Shown here piece by piece: positions 25,190 through 34,633 of a stretch of 64,000 bases of DNA. Numbering within the stretch: the first letter of the stretch is position 1; each line of letters begins with the position of its first letter. Origin of the DNA: Thiomicrospira aerophila AL3 (GTDB lineage Bacteria; Pseudomonadota; Gammaproteobacteria; Thiomicrospirales; Thiomicrospiraceae); NCBI RefSeq assembly GCF_000227665.2, contig NZ_CP007030.1, positions 1,426,001 through 1,490,000 of the forward strand, read 5' to 3'. The position numbers were made by a program, and so were the translations under genes. The notes beneath the pieces were generated by a model that did no database searches, had not been told where the DNA came from, and saw only the letters and a list, made by a program, of their open reading frames with translations.

Positions 25190-26869
25190 TTACTTTTTCT
25201 CCTGCATCCAGTCTTTGAGCACCATGGCTACAAGCTTTGGATCACTTGCCGCTAAACTACGCACCTTCTCATAAGCATCAGATGTCTTGGGCGCATCAGC
25301 AGACGCCTCACCCTCGCCAACAATATCTTTATTCATCTGATCTAATGCCTGACTGATATCCGAGGTAGCCATGACTAGATCTTCATCAAGGACATCCTCA
25401 GGATAATCGCCATGACTCCAACGCTTTTGCGTCAGGTCACGCAACATAGGGCGCACCACCCCAAACACTATGACCAAAATAGCAATAGCTGCCACCAAAT
25501 GTTTAATAGCGTCCCAGAACCATGGCTCCTCCCAAAAGGATCCAGAATCAAAAAATGACTCTTCCGGTGCTACAAAGGCGGTGTTTATTATTGACAAGGT
25601 ATCACCTCGCGCTGGGTCAAGACCCAAGCTATCACTAATAATTTGGCGGAAACTAGCTAACTCATCCTCAGTAAGCGCTTGACGCTGCAATTGACCATCT
25701 ACATTCACCAAACGATCATCTAACACAACTGCTACTGACAAGCGCTTTAGCGAGCCCACCGGATTTTTAATATGACTAATCGTTCGATCGATTTCAAAAT
25801 TTCGCGTACGACGCTCAGATAAACTTCTTACACTAGGATCATTAGCCGGATCAAGCATTTGCTCAGGTGCCAGGCCTGCTGGTGGCGGTTGATTAGTTAA
25901 AGCGCCCGGAATGCCTTGCGGTCCATCAGCACCACGATTAATTTCACGGATTTCTTGCTCGGAACGAATCGCATTAGGGTCAGGGTCGAAATTTTCTCGG
26001 GTTTGCTCAATTTGAGTAAAGTCCAGCTCGGCACTTACCTGCGCCCTGACCCGATTAGCTCCACCCAAAATAGGCGCCATCAGATTCACCACTCTATGCG
26101 ACAGAGACTCTTCAACATTACGCGTGTAATCTAATTGCCGCATGCTAAGCTGCAAGTCAGTGGTTCGCATCGCATTTGACAATAAATTACCAAATTGATC
26201 CACTACGGTCACGTTTGCAGAATCCAAATTAGGCACACTGGCGGCAACAAGGTGCACAATAGCGGCAATATTCTGCTCATCCAAACTACTACCAGAGCGC
26301 AAACGCAATACCACCGATGCACTAGCGGCTTGCTGCTCACGCACAAACACAGATCGTTTAGGTAAGCCCAACATCACCCGGGCTGATTCGACTTGATTTA
26401 GTGACGCAACAGACTTGGCTAACTCACCCTCCAAGGCACGATGGTACTGGGTTGTTTCACGAAACTGAGAAATACCGAACCCCTGATCACGGTCCAGTAA
26501 TTGATAACCTGACTCAGCCGGCTTAGGAAAGCCATCTGCTGCTAGCTGTAGCCTTAAGCTATGCACTTGGTTAGCAGGCACCAAAACACTTGAACCACTT
26601 GAGTCGAGCTTATATTTAACCCGCTGGGAATCCAATATCTGCACCACTTCATTCAGCTCACGTGGCTCCATATTGCCAAATAATAGCGAATAATTGGTGG
26701 ACTGAGACCAGAGTAAAATTGCAATGATAAGCGCGACAGAGGCTGATAAACCGACAATTAGACTAACTTGTCGGGCGACCGGCAAGGCGGTCATGTTATT
26801 GATGAGATTGTTGAGGCCAAGAGCTTGACTGGCATTGTCATTTTTATTTATTGAAGCCGATTCCGCCAT
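25190..26869 (-). CDS. fliF: FliF, flagellar MS-ring protein
   Basis: FliF polymerises into the MS ring, the base of the flagellum. The 559 residues contain membrane helices near 35-55 (VSLIVGLSASVALIIAILLW) and 458-477 (LVAAIAILVIVFGVVRPML). Between them lie the ring-building motifs, with SGYQLLDRDQGFGISQFRE and YTRNVEESLSHRVVNLMAPILG. The C-terminal tail for FliG binding is acidic. It is the second gene behind the sigma-54 promoter at 27284-27298. Confidence 0.97.
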   Translation of the reverse strand: MAESASINKNDNASQALGLNNLINNMTALPVARQVSLIVGLSASVALIIAILLWSQSTNYSLLFGNMEPRELNEVVQILDSQRVKYKLDSSGSSVLVPANQVHSLRLQLAADGFPKPAESGYQLLDRDQGFGISQFRETTQYHRALEGELAKSVASLNQVESARVMLGLPKRSVFVREQQAASASVVLRLRSGSSLDEQNIAAIVHLVAASVPNLDSANVTVVDQFGNLLSNAMRTTDLQLSMRQLDYTRNVEESLSHRVVNLMAPILGGANRVRAQVSAELDFTQIEQTRENFDPDPNAIRSEQEIREINRGADGPQGIPGALTNQPPPAGLAPEQMLDPANDPSVRSLSERRTRNFEIDRTISHIKNPVGSLKRLSVAVVLDDRLVNVDGQLQRQALTEDELASFRQIISDSLGLDPARGDTLSIINTAFVAPEESFFDSGSFWEEPWFWDAIKHLVAAIAILVIVFGVVRPMLRDLTQKRWSHGDYPEDVLDEDLVMATSDISQALDQMNKDIVGEGEASADAPKTSDAYEKVRSLAASDPKLVAMVLKDWMQEKK

Positions 26870-26898
26870 ACAAGTCTCTTAATTGACATTCTTAAAGC

Positions 26899-27225
26899 CT
26901 AAATAGGCATATTCATTACATCTTTATAAGCTTCTACCAATTTATTACGCACTTGCGTCATAGCCTCAAATGACAAACTTGCTTTTTGTGCTTGCAGCAT
27001 CACTTCAGTTAAATCGGCTGAAGGGTCCTCTGAAACCAAGGCCTCACGCATCGCATCCGTTTTCTGAGATTGCGCATTCACCGCAGCCAAAGACTGCTGT
27101 AACATTTGCCCAAATCCAGCGGTATCACCACTAGAGGCGGCTGCAATTTCTTGAGGCTTATTTTGCGCCTGCGCACTCAGTGCCTGCATTTGCAACAATA
27201 AACTTTGGGTATCCACTTTGTTCAT
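26899..27225 (-). CDS. fliE: FliE, MS-ring/rod junction protein
   Basis: FliE links the MS ring to the proximal rod. The 108-residue product ends with the conserved helix SLSFEAMTQVRNKLVEAYKDVMNMPI and has FGQMLQQSLAAVNAQSQKTDAM in the middle, both typical. It is the first gene of the basal-body series, 58 nt downstream of a perfect -24/-12 promoter element. Confidence 0.96.
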   Translation of the reverse strand: MNKVDTQSLLLQMQALSAQAQNKPQEIAAASSGDTAGFGQMLQQSLAAVNAQSQKTDAMREALVSEDPSADLTEVMLQAQKASLSFEAMTQVRNKLVEAYKDVMNMPI

Positions 27226-27283
27226 AACGGTTCACTACCAACTTATTGATAAAAATAGTAACATAAATTAACATGTTCTTACA

Positions 27284-27298
27284 GCAATCCATGTGCCA
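27284..27298 (-). promoter_or_regulatory. Sigma-54 promoter of the fliE operon
   Basis: The minus strand reads TGGCAC-N5-TTGC, an exact match to the -24/-12 consensus with correct spacing. The predicted start point is near 27272, about 47 nt before the fliE ATG. It sits just after the stop codon of flrC, so flrBC and the fliE operon can be separately controlled. FlrC (FleR) encoded directly upstream is the likely activator. Confidence 0.88.
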
Positions 27299-27299
27299 A

Positions 27300-28613
27300 T
27301 TAATCAATATCCAAACCCATTTCTTTATACTTTGCCAGCTTGTAGCGCAGTGTTCGTGTACTTAAATTCAGCTCACCTGCGGTTTTTTGCCGATGCCCTT
27401 GATGTTTTTTCAACACCGACAAAATGGCATTCATTTCCTGTGTCTTAAGATCAACGCCCTCATTGAAGGATTGACTTGCTGGCTGAGCAGTCATCTGGTC
27501 AAATAACAAATCATCGGCTGTGATCTGACTACCAGAGCGCATGACCATGGCGCGCTGGATCACATTATCCAACTCACGAATATTACCCGGCCATGCGTAG
27601 CTTGCCAGCCTTTCTAGCGCGTCACTTGCCACACCCTCACAGGGCTGACCCAGGGTTTGATAGCGAGCAATCAACCGCATAGCAATAGGCGCAATATCCG
27701 CTGGCCGCTCGGCTAAACTAGGTAAGGTTAACGGAAACACATTTAAGCGATAAAACAAATCTTCCCGAAAACGTCCCTCAGCAATCGCGTCTGGCATATC
27801 AATATTGGTCGCGCTAATAATGCGCACATCAAGCTGAATCGTCTTGGTAGCGCCTATACGTTCAACTTCGCGCTCTTGCAGTACCCGCAATAATTTAGCC
27901 TGCAAATCCGCTTTCAATTCACCAATCTCATCCAAAAACAAGGTACCACCCTGAGCCTGTTCAAATTTACCCGGCATGGATTTCAATGCGCCCGTAAAAG
28001 CACCCTTTTCATAACCAAACAACACCGCTTCGATCATATTGTCGGGAATCGCAGCACAGTTAATCGCCACAAAAGGTTGAGCCGCACGATTAGATTGCTG
28101 ATGAACATAACGCGCTAACACTTCTTTACCCGAACCACTGGCACCTTGAATCAACACACTCGCTTCAGTCTTCGCCACTTTGTCAGCCAATTTTTTAATC
28201 TGCTGGGTTTTTGGGTCAACAGCAATAAACCCGTCCTCTTGACTGGCGTCGCGCTGAAAGTACAAGCGTGCCTTTTCAACCAACACCGTTGCTTCAAAAG
28301 GCTTAACCAAATAATCCACTGCACCAAACTTCATCGCTGACACAGCTTGCTCAATTGTGCCATAAGCCGTCATTAACACAATTGGCAAATGAGGTTTTAG
28401 CGCGCGAATCCGTTGCATTAATTGATAGCCATCCAACAAACCATCCATACGAATGTCGCTAAAAACCATACCAATTTCATCATTTAGCGCAACGAGAGCA
28501 TCTTCAGCATTACTGACCGCTACAACCTCAAAGTCATGCAAACTTAAGATATCTACTAACGCCTCTTGCAAGGCCGGATCATCTTCAACGACTAAAATCT
28601 TAGTTTCAAACAC
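27300..28613 (-). CDS. flrC: Sigma-54-dependent response regulator FlrC/FleR
   Basis: This regulator activates mid-class flagellar operons. It has a receiver domain (phosphoacceptor D53 in [10 protein letters not shown]), a central AAA+ domain with Walker A GASGSGKE near 157 and the sigma-54 contact loop GAFTGA near 202, and a C-terminal Fis-type helix-turn-helix ([20 protein letters not shown]). The 437-residue length is usual. It is 23 nt after flrB, its likely kinase. The nearby -24/-12 promoters before fliE and flgF are plausible targets. Confidence 0.94.
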   Translation of the reverse strand: MFETKILVVEDDPALQEALVDILSLHDFEVVAVSNAEDALVALNDEIGMVFSDIRMDGLLDGYQLMQRIRALKPHLPIVLMTAYGTIEQAVSAMKFGAVDYLVKPFEATVLVEKARLYFQRDASQEDGFIAVDPKTQQIKKLADKVAKTEASVLIQGASGSGKEVLARYVHQQSNRAAQPFVAINCAAIPDNMIEAVLFGYEKGAFTGALKSMPGKFEQAQGGTLFLDEIGELKADLQAKLLRVLQEREVERIGATKTIQLDVRIISATNIDMPDAIAEGRFREDLFYRLNVFPLTLPSLAERPADIAPIAMRLIARYQTLGQPCEGVASDALERLASYAWPGNIRELDNVIQRAMVMRSGSQITADDLLFDQMTAQPASQSFNEGVDLKTQEMNAILSVLKKHQGHRQKTAGELNLSTRTLRYKLAKYKEMGLDID

Positions 28614-28636
28614 CCGTCATCCTCATACTATTTATT

Positions 28637-29800
28637 CTATTGTGATTGCTGCGGATAACATCTAGGCAAACGCACCCCAAAACAGCTGCCCTCGCCTAAA
28701 GTTGATTGCAACCAAACCTGGCCACCATGTGCCTCAGCCACAGCTCTTACAACGGCCAGTCCTAATCCAGTACCCTTGGCGCGACTAGTATAAAAAGGCT
28801 CAAAAATTTTTTCGTGTAGCTCTGGCGGCACGCCTGGCCCATTATCACAGACTACAATATCCACCCAATCGGCCTTCAAATAGATTGCAACCCGAATCAG
28901 CGCCTGCTCTTTGATCACATCAACAGCATTAACAATCAAGTTTTGCAATGCCGTTAACAAAGCCTCAGCATCACCCAACACCCAGGCCCGCTCTGGGTTG
29001 GGTTGAAACATCACTTCACTACTAGACTTAATCAGCACAGGTTCAAGTTGCAAAACAAGCCGCTGCACAAGCTCGGTCATTTCCACTGGACTTTGTCCGA
29101 CATCGCCGCCTTTTGCATATTGCAACATATCGGTAATCAAAGACTCTAAATGCATCAAGTTGGCGAGGGCTTTTTGTGAAAAACGCGCGGCTTTTTCGTT
29201 ATTCTCATCACTCAGCACAGCACCTAGCTGTGAAATATAAAGTAATGCGGCCGATAAAGGGGTACGAATTTGATGCGCAAGTGATGCAGCCATCTCACCC
29301 ATAGACTTTAAACGCTGATGACGGCTAACATGATTTTGCAATTGACGGGCTGCCGTCACATCTTGAATAAGCAAAATTTTACCCAAAGTTTCATCTAAGG
29401 CGACTTGTGAAAGCTGGTAAACCTGGCCACTTGCAGACATCAGCTCCTGAGCATCATTACGCGAAGTAAAACGCTGCTCGACTAGCCTATCCCAGCTCAT
29501 CCCCAAGGCGTCCGCACCCAAAATTTCATGAGCACTGGCGTTCATCTCAATAATTTGGTCATCGTCATTTAGCACCATGACACCGGCTGGTAATAATGCG
29601 AGTAATCGCTCTAAACGATCCGCAACACGACGTTTTTCAGTATGTGTTTGAGCCAACTGCGATTGCAAATGAACGACTTGCTGTTGAAGGGAAGAATAGG
29701 CTATAGTGAGCTGTTCTGAGGTTTGATTAAAAAGGCTAAATGCCTCTTCAAGCTCCGCTAAACGATTACGATCAGTTAAGGCTAGCTTGCTATTTTCCAC
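28637..29800 (-). CDS. flrB: Flagellar sensor histidine kinase FlrB/FleS
   Basis: FlrB phosphorylates FlrC. The protein has an N-terminal coiled coil (about 15-65), a PAS domain (about 70-165; LLPAGVMVLNDDDQIIEMNASA), an H box MAASLAHQIRTPLSAALLY with the phospho-His near 172, and a HATPase domain (NLIVNAVDVI, DNGPGVP, GTGLGLAVVRAV). No membrane segment is visible, as for cytoplasmic FleS. I chose the GTG at 29800 with AGG 8 nt upstream; another GTG at 29809 is possible. Confidence 0.93.
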   Translation of the reverse strand: MENSKLALTDRNRLAELEEAFSLFNQTSEQLTIAYSSLQQQVVHLQSQLAQTHTEKRRVADRLERLLALLPAGVMVLNDDDQIIEMNASAHEILGADALGMSWDRLVEQRFTSRNDAQELMSASGQVYQLSQVALDETLGKILLIQDVTAARQLQNHVSRHQRLKSMGEMAASLAHQIRTPLSAALLYISQLGAVLSDENNEKAARFSQKALANLMHLESLITDMLQYAKGGDVGQSPVEMTELVQRLVLQLEPVLIKSSSEVMFQPNPERAWVLGDAEALLTALQNLIVNAVDVIKEQALIRVAIYLKADWVDIVVCDNGPGVPPELHEKIFEPFYTSRAKGTGLGLAVVRAVAEAHGGQVWLQSTLGEGSCFGVRLPRCYPQQSQ

Positions 29801-29886
29801 AACACACACCTATTCATTGAAATATACGCACATCATTCCATGAAAAGACGGTGACTGCAAGAGCCAGCTATTTCTAGCAACAGGTT

Positions 29887-30213
29887 TTATCCTGCATTAT
29901 TAAGATAGTGCTGAGTAGCACGCAAGCTTGCTGAAGACTTTTGGTGCGCTTGGGTCAGTTGAATTTGGGCCGCCTCAATAGCCTGAACCACATTCGCATG
30001 ATTGGTTTCTAAGGCTTCCTGCAGAGCCAAATCGTTTCTTACCTTGCCGGCTCCAACGGACTCAATGTAATTTAACAGTGCTTGATCAAGAAGCAAACCT
30101 ACATCAGCCAAGGCTTGCCAATCACCCCTAGCCGCCAAGTCAGCTGCTTGCTGGGATAATGCCAACAGCCTTAGGCGTGAGTCAGAGGTAATAGCTGGCG
30201 ATTTTTGCAACAT
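29887..30213 (-). CDS. fliT: FliT-like flagellar chaperone
   Basis: The 108-residue helical protein lies 3 nt after fliS, where FliT (the FliD chaperone) is usually encoded. It has the expected all-alpha composition, with RLRLLALSQQAADLAARGDWQALADVG matching the general FliT pattern of a W in a WxxL context (shown here only in part, GDWQALADVG). Sequence conservation in this family is weak, so the call rests largely on size and position. Confidence 0.7.
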   Translation of the reverse strand: MLQKSPAITSDSRLRLLALSQQAADLAARGDWQALADVGLLLDQALLNYIESVGAGKVRNDLALQEALETNHANVVQAIEAAQIQLTQAHQKSSASLRATQHYLNNAG

Positions 30214-30216
30214 GGC

Positions 30217-30654
30217 TTACTTAACTTGCTGCCTAGCTTTAATCTCAGCTGCAGTTAAACGCTGATAAGACTCTGGCATTAATGACCAAGCCTCCTGTAA
30301 ATCTTGCAATAAACCAAGCGCCTCATCAAGCACCACTAGATCATTATTGAGCGAAGCCGTTAAAACTTGCTTTATGATGTAATTATACAAAGCATCGAGA
30401 TTAGCGGCCACATCACCACCCAACTCCATATCTAAGCCCGCTTTAAGACCATACAGAATAGATGTAACTCTATTCGCTTGCTCGGTTTTGGCGGCAATTT
30501 GCTTGCGTTCAATCATTAAGCGCATTAGCTTCATGTGCTTAATGCCATTTTCATAGAGTAAGGCGACTAGCTTATAGGGTGTGGCCTCACTAACCGAGGT
30601 CTCTAAAAAATGGTTTTGGTACTGCTGTGCTTGTTTTTGCATTGCATAGCCCAT
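30217..30654 (-). CDS. fliS: FliS, flagellin export chaperone
   Basis: FliS binds the C-terminus of flagellin before export. The 145-residue product shows YQNHFLETSVSEATPYKLVALLYENGIKHM and ILYGLKAGLDMELGGDVAANLDALYNYI in part, the family signature (ATPYKLVALLYEN, LDALYNYI). I prefer the ATG at 30654, 6 nt after GAGGA, over a GTG one codon upstream. It follows fliD by 13 nt or so. Confidence 0.95.
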   Translation of the reverse strand: MGYAMQKQAQQYQNHFLETSVSEATPYKLVALLYENGIKHMKLMRLMIERKQIAAKTEQANRVTSILYGLKAGLDMELGGDVAANLDALYNYIIKQVLTASLNNDLVVLDEALGLLQDLQEAWSLMPESYQRLTAAEIKARQQVK

Positions 30655-30670
30655 CACAAATCCTCACTAA

Positions 30671-32695
30671 TTAATTTCTATTATTACGATTAAAGGTTGC
30701 AGTTAAAAAATCACCCGTTTGCTGAAACTGCGACAGAATAGACTGCAAATTAGCAAATTGTAATCTGTAGCGCGCTTCGGCAGCTTCAAACCTTGCATCT
30801 AATCGCGCGCGCTGCTCATCAAACTGTGCCGTTCTATTCTGTAATGTTTCAAGACGTGCGCCAATAGCCCCATTGTCAGCAATTTGGCTTCTAACCTGCT
30901 CAAATATTCTGCTTGCAAAACCTTCACTAACGGTTAACCCGCCTAATGGCGTGCTTGGATCTGGCACACCTCCAAGGACTCTAAATTCTAAACCCCGAGC
31001 CGCAGCAGGCTGACCGTCTAAGGTGACAGCGAAATTTGAAATTCTAATGAGTCGCCCATCATTTGCATTAGCAAAAGCACCTAAATCTAAGGTGCGACCA
31101 TCAATCTCGAGGCGACCTTGCACGTCAGCGCCACGCGCTGTGCTATCTGTTAAACCGGCATTATCAAAGCCAATTACATTGGATAGAGTAACTTCTGAAT
31201 TTCGTCCAAATTGACTCGATGACAGCTGAAATGAAGAGCTTGCGCCATCAAATGCCACTTCAATTCGTCCTGGTAAACTCTGCAGGGTCGGCTCGTTATT
31301 AATGGCACTTTGCAACATTGAGGCAAAGGCCTGTGGCGTATAAGATCCCGCCGCAAACTCCAAAGTCACACTCTCGTTACCATTAAACACCAAATCAAAT
31401 TGCGCACCCGCACCTAGCACTATCTCGCCATTAACATCAAGGTTGACTGCACCACCATTCAAAACAGCACGTTCGGCCACACTCGTTAAAAATACCTCAT
31501 AGTCACCAGCTTGGGTTCTGTCGGTAGTATTAACAACTTGAATTAAACTATTGTCACTCTGACCACCTTTAGAAAACACTCCTGCCAACTGTTCAATGTT
31601 ATTGTTTAGAACGTTATTAAGCTGACTTTCATTTAACTCCAACGTACCGTCAATTTTTAAACTCACACCAATACTAGACAAGGTATTAAAAGGCGGCTGC
31701 TGCCCCGGGAGTGGCGTTGTAATCGAATCTCGTAATTGGAACTGTAACGAACGCAACACAGGGTTACCCGCCAATGCACCGGTAAACTCAAAAGTTGGAT
31801 CATCCTTTTCTGCAGCGGTTAGTTCACGATTAGAACCTAAATCCTTTAAAATCTCCTGTAACTGGTTGTACACCAACACAAAATCTTTAACCGCTTCTTC
31901 AACGGCTGAAGTATCACGCTGAATAGAAACTTGTTGTACCAGGCCTGGTTGTGCCTGCTTAGCGGTAAAACTCACCCCATCTAAAACATCATCAAAGCGA
32001 TTGGTAGCACTGTTCACGGTGACGCCATTAACTTTAATCTGCGCGTCTTGGGCAGTGGAGGTGATGGTTGCATCCGCATTATCAAAACCGGTTAAACCAT
32101 TACTGCCGGTTAAACTAAAGGCGCCATCCGCTCCCGAGTTTTGCGAACTAAACATCAATTTAAACTCATTACCGTCTTTGATAATCGCGGCCGTCACCCC
32201 TAAATTGGCCGCATTAAAACTGGCCTGAAAACTCTCTAGCGTATTGTTAGTGGCATTAATTTCAAAGGTTTTTGTTTGCCCAGCTTGCTCAATAGTGAGT
32301 GTACCGGTTGGAATCGTAGCTGAACGTGAAGAGAAACTGGTATTCAGCACTTGGGTTTGTGCTTGCGCCAACTGCTCAACAGATACAGAAAAATTGCCTA
32401 CAGCCGCCCCGTCACCTAGCGTGACATCTAAAGACTGCGGTGATGACGCTGTAGCAGATAAGCTATTAAAGAAATTAGGACGGGCAAGGTCTTGAGTAAA
32501 AGTATTAAAGGCATTCAAGTTAGTTCGTAAAAAACTTAATGCTGTCTGTTCTTTCTCGACCCGCGAAGCATTACGATCCAAAATTCCACGCTGACTAGCT
32601 ACTTCAGCCTCTGCCAAGACTTTTGAAAGGTTAGCAGAATCTAAACGGCCACCCGTAATGGAATTAACAAAATTGGCTCCAATGGTATTAGGCAT
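30671..32695 (-). CDS. fliD: FliD, flagellar filament cap (large form)
   Basis: FliD caps the filament and folds incoming flagellin. The N-terminal domain (LARPNFFNSLSATASSPQSL, SFSVSVEQLAQAQTQV) and the C-terminal coiled coil (RLETLQNRTAQFDEQRARLDARFEAAEARYRLQF, in part) are typical. At 674 residues it is about 200 longer than many FliD proteins; the extra part is a beta-rich segment near 400-600 (for example AGAQFDLVFNGNESVTLEF). A sigma-28-like promoter precedes it. Confidence 0.95.
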   Translation of the reverse strand: MPNTIGANFVNSITGGRLDSANLSKVLAEAEVASQRGILDRNASRVEKEQTALSFLRTNLNAFNTFTQDLARPNFFNSLSATASSPQSLDVTLGDGAAVGNFSVSVEQLAQAQTQVLNTSFSSRSATIPTGTLTIEQAGQTKTFEINATNNTLESFQASFNAANLGVTAAIIKDGNEFKLMFSSQNSGADGAFSLTGSNGLTGFDNADATITSTAQDAQIKVNGVTVNSATNRFDDVLDGVSFTAKQAQPGLVQQVSIQRDTSAVEEAVKDFVLVYNQLQEILKDLGSNRELTAAEKDDPTFEFTGALAGNPVLRSLQFQLRDSITTPLPGQQPPFNTLSSIGVSLKIDGTLELNESQLNNVLNNNIEQLAGVFSKGGQSDNSLIQVVNTTDRTQAGDYEVFLTSVAERAVLNGGAVNLDVNGEIVLGAGAQFDLVFNGNESVTLEFAAGSYTPQAFASMLQSAINNEPTLQSLPGRIEVAFDGASSSFQLSSSQFGRNSEVTLSNVIGFDNAGLTDSTARGADVQGRLEIDGRTLDLGAFANANDGRLIRISNFAVTLDGQPAAARGLEFRVLGGVPDPSTPLGGLTVSEGFASRIFEQVRSQIADNGAIGARLETLQNRTAQFDEQRARLDARFEAAEARYRLQFANLQSILSQFQQTGDFLTATFNRNNRN

Positions 32696-32718
32696 AACAA
32701 CTCCTTATCTTATTAGGA

Positions 32719-32744
32719 TTAACGGCTGCTAAACCAAAACTTGA
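32719..32744 (-). promoter_or_regulatory. Candidate sigma-28 promoter of fliD
   Basis: The minus strand reads TCAAGTTT-N10-GCCGTTAA, matching seven of eight bases in each half of TAAAGTTT-N11-GCCGATAA. The spacer is one base shorter than the optimum. It lies in the flaG-fliD gap, 24 nt before the fliD ATG, so transcription would begin close to the ribosome binding site. Confidence 0.55.
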
Positions 32745-32763
32745 GAAAATTACAGTTACTGGA

Positions 32764-33210
32764 TTAAACCTGCTGATCGGTAAGCAGCCCTGGGGCAAAA
32801 TTTTCTTCTGACTGGCCGACACGGGCATATAGATTAGATTCCAAAAACTGTTGCAAATTTCTAGATATTGAAAGCATTTCTTCAGACGGAATCTGCCTAA
32901 CCAAGTCACCCGATACACTATCTTCAATAGCAATGTAATTCCGATTAGAAGCTTCATCAATTCCAAAGCGAACTGTCATACCTAATGAAGAAAATTGACT
33001 ATCAAGCTGAGAAATAAGGCTATTTAAAGATTCATTACTGGCAAAAGCATCAGCTTGTGTTTCGATAGAAGCCGAAGACACGAGTGATTCATTTGTTGAT
33101 GGTGAAATGACCCTTTCGGGAGATGAGGATGAATTCGAGGGTGCTGGCTGGGATGATAACGAATTACCAGTGCCACCGAAAGCATTGGGTTGTAATGTAA
33201 CGGCATCCAT
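32764..33210 (-). CDS. flaG: FlaG family protein, first copy
   Basis: FlaG proteins influence filament length in polar flagellates and are often encoded between fliC and fliD. The conserved domain (about 75-140) reads SLGMTVRFGIDEASNRNYIA and DSVSGDLVRQIPSEEMLSISRNLQQFLE in part. The first 60 residues are Ser/Asn/Pro-rich and variable. GGAGGTGA lies just before the ATG. A second paralogue is immediately upstream. Confidence 0.9.
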   Translation of the reverse strand: MDAVTLQPNAFGGTGNSLSSQPAPSNSSSSPERVISPSTNESLVSSASIETQADAFASNESLNSLISQLDSQFSSLGMTVRFGIDEASNRNYIAIEDSVSGDLVRQIPSEEMLSISRNLQQFLESNLYARVGQSEENFAPGLLTDQQV

Positions 33211-33251
33211 AGTTCACCTCCAAGATTATCTCTTAGAAATTATACTACATT

Positions 33252-33677
33252 TTAGATCATTTCATTCAACAGCGTACCTGTTAATCCTTGGCTATCATTA
33301 AGTTGACTATTATTTACCGACTCCAAAAAAGATTTGATGTTTTGCATCACTTTTAAGGCCTCATCATTTGGATACTGTCTAATTACCTCAGATGTTGAAC
33401 GATCAATCACTTTTACAATAGACGCATTGGTTGTATCATCAATCGCAAAGGCCACACCGACATTTAGTGAAGCTAGCTGGCTATTCATTGCCGCCACCAT
33501 ATCAATGCTATCTTCTAGATCTACCTTCAATGACAGCTGTGCATCGGTCAAATTGACAGATTGTTCAACAATCTTTGCATCACTTGTAACTTGATTAATA
33601 GATGAACCCAAGCTCTCTTTATTGACAGAACTTGGGATCTTTTGCTCAACATTAGAGGGTGGCATTAAGCTATCCAT
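33252..33677 (-). CDS. flaG: FlaG family protein, second copy
   Basis: This 141-residue protein resembles the neighbouring FlaG in its C-terminal domain (SLNVGVAFAIDDTTNASIVK, STSEVIRQYPNDEALKVMQNI) but has an unrelated variable N-terminus. GGGGG lies upstream of the ATG. It sits between fliC and the other flaG, consistent with an old tandem duplication. Confidence 0.87.
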   Translation of the reverse strand: MDSLMPPSNVEQKIPSSVNKESLGSSINQVTSDAKIVEQSVNLTDAQLSLKVDLEDSIDMVAAMNSQLASLNVGVAFAIDDTTNASIVKVIDRSTSEVIRQYPNDEALKVMQNIKSFLESVNNSQLNDSQGLTGTLLNEMI

Positions 33678-33707
33678 GACCTACCCCCTTTAATAAATTA
33701 AGTTAAA

Positions 33708-34562
33708 TTAACGCAATAATGACAATACGTTTAGCGACTGTTGGTTAGCCTGTGCCAACATACTCATACCGGCCTGCTGCAACACCTGAGTACGTGCTAG
33801 GTTAGCTGATTCTTGAGCAAAGTTTGCATCTTGAATAACCGAACGCGCACCCTGTAGGTTTTCAGACACGTTACTTAAGTTAGATACAGTATAGGTTAAA
33901 CGGTTCTGTGCAGCACCCAAGTCAGAACGGAAGGTGTTGATGGTTTCCAATGCGCCATCGATTGCCCCTATAGCAGCAGATGCAGAAGCTACAGTGGTAA
34001 TACCTGTTGACCCAATAGACAAAGCCAAAGCCGAACCCGAAAGTCTTCCAATTGCACTGGTACCTAAATTCGTCATCTGAATTTCGAGCTGGTTCCCGGA
34101 AGCCGTTTCCCAACCCACTTGAATTGTAAATGTTGCATTAGTGCCATCCATCAATGAATTGTTGTTGAATTTAGTAGTTGACGCAATACGATCAATTTCT
34201 TCAGTTAACTGCTGATACTCTTTATCCATTTGAGTTCGGTTGTCAGCACTAAAAGTTCCAGTCATTGACTGAAGGCCTAACTCACGCATACGCTGCAACA
34301 TGTCCGTTATTTCGTTTGCGGCACCATCAGCCGTTTGTACCAAACCAATCGCATCGTTTGAATTACGGACAGCTTGATCTAAACCACGAATCTGGGTAGT
34401 CATACCTGTTACTACGGCAAGACCAGCAGCGTCGTCAGCTGCACGGTTAATTCTTAGACCCGATGTTAGACGCTCCATCGAAGTCATTTGATCGCGTGAA
34501 GTATTGTCAAGCAAGCGAGTTGCGTTAATTGCGCCAGTGTTTGTGTTAATTGTCATTGACAT
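33708..34562 (-). CDS. fliC: Flagellin
   Basis: Flagellin is the filament subunit. The 284 residues comprise conserved N-terminal (NATRLLDNTSRDQMTSMERL, SGLRINRAADDAAGLAVV) and C-terminal (SARSVIQDANFAQESANLARTQVLQQAG in part) D0/D1 helices with a short central part (about 135-195), so D2/D3 are almost absent. It has AGGAG before the ATG and a sigma-28-type promoter. The Ser/Thr-rich central region is the likely target of the Maf glycosyltransferase encoded next door. Only one flagellin gene is in the window. Confidence 0.97.
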   Translation of the reverse strand: MSMTINTNTGAINATRLLDNTSRDQMTSMERLTSGLRINRAADDAAGLAVVTGMTTQIRGLDQAVRNSNDAIGLVQTADGAANEITDMLQRMRELGLQSMTGTFSADNRTQMDKEYQQLTEEIDRIASTTKFNNNSLMDGTNATFTIQVGWETASGNQLEIQMTNLGTSAIGRLSGSALALSIGSTGITTVASASAAIGAIDGALETINTFRSDLGAAQNRLTYTVSNLSNVSENLQGARSVIQDANFAQESANLARTQVLQQAGMSMLAQANQQSLNVLSLLR

Positions 34563-34606
34563 GATAATTCTCCTTTGTCAGTGATGGAATCATTTACTCA
34601 AAGACT

Positions 34607-34633
34607 ATAACGACAGCACCTAAAATAACTTTA
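34607..34633 (-). promoter_or_regulatory. Sigma-28 (FliA) promoter of fliC
   Basis: The minus strand reads TAAAGTTA-N11-GTCGTTAT, matching seven of eight -35 bases and five of eight -10 bases of the FliA consensus with the optimal 11-nt spacing. The -35 part overlaps the last codons of the maf gene upstream. The predicted leader is about 40 nt. Confidence 0.75.

Noticed and set aside
33708-33720. Terminator after fliC
   Set aside because: The fliC-flaG gap is only 30 bp, AT-rich, and has no GC stem, so read-through into flaG is expected.
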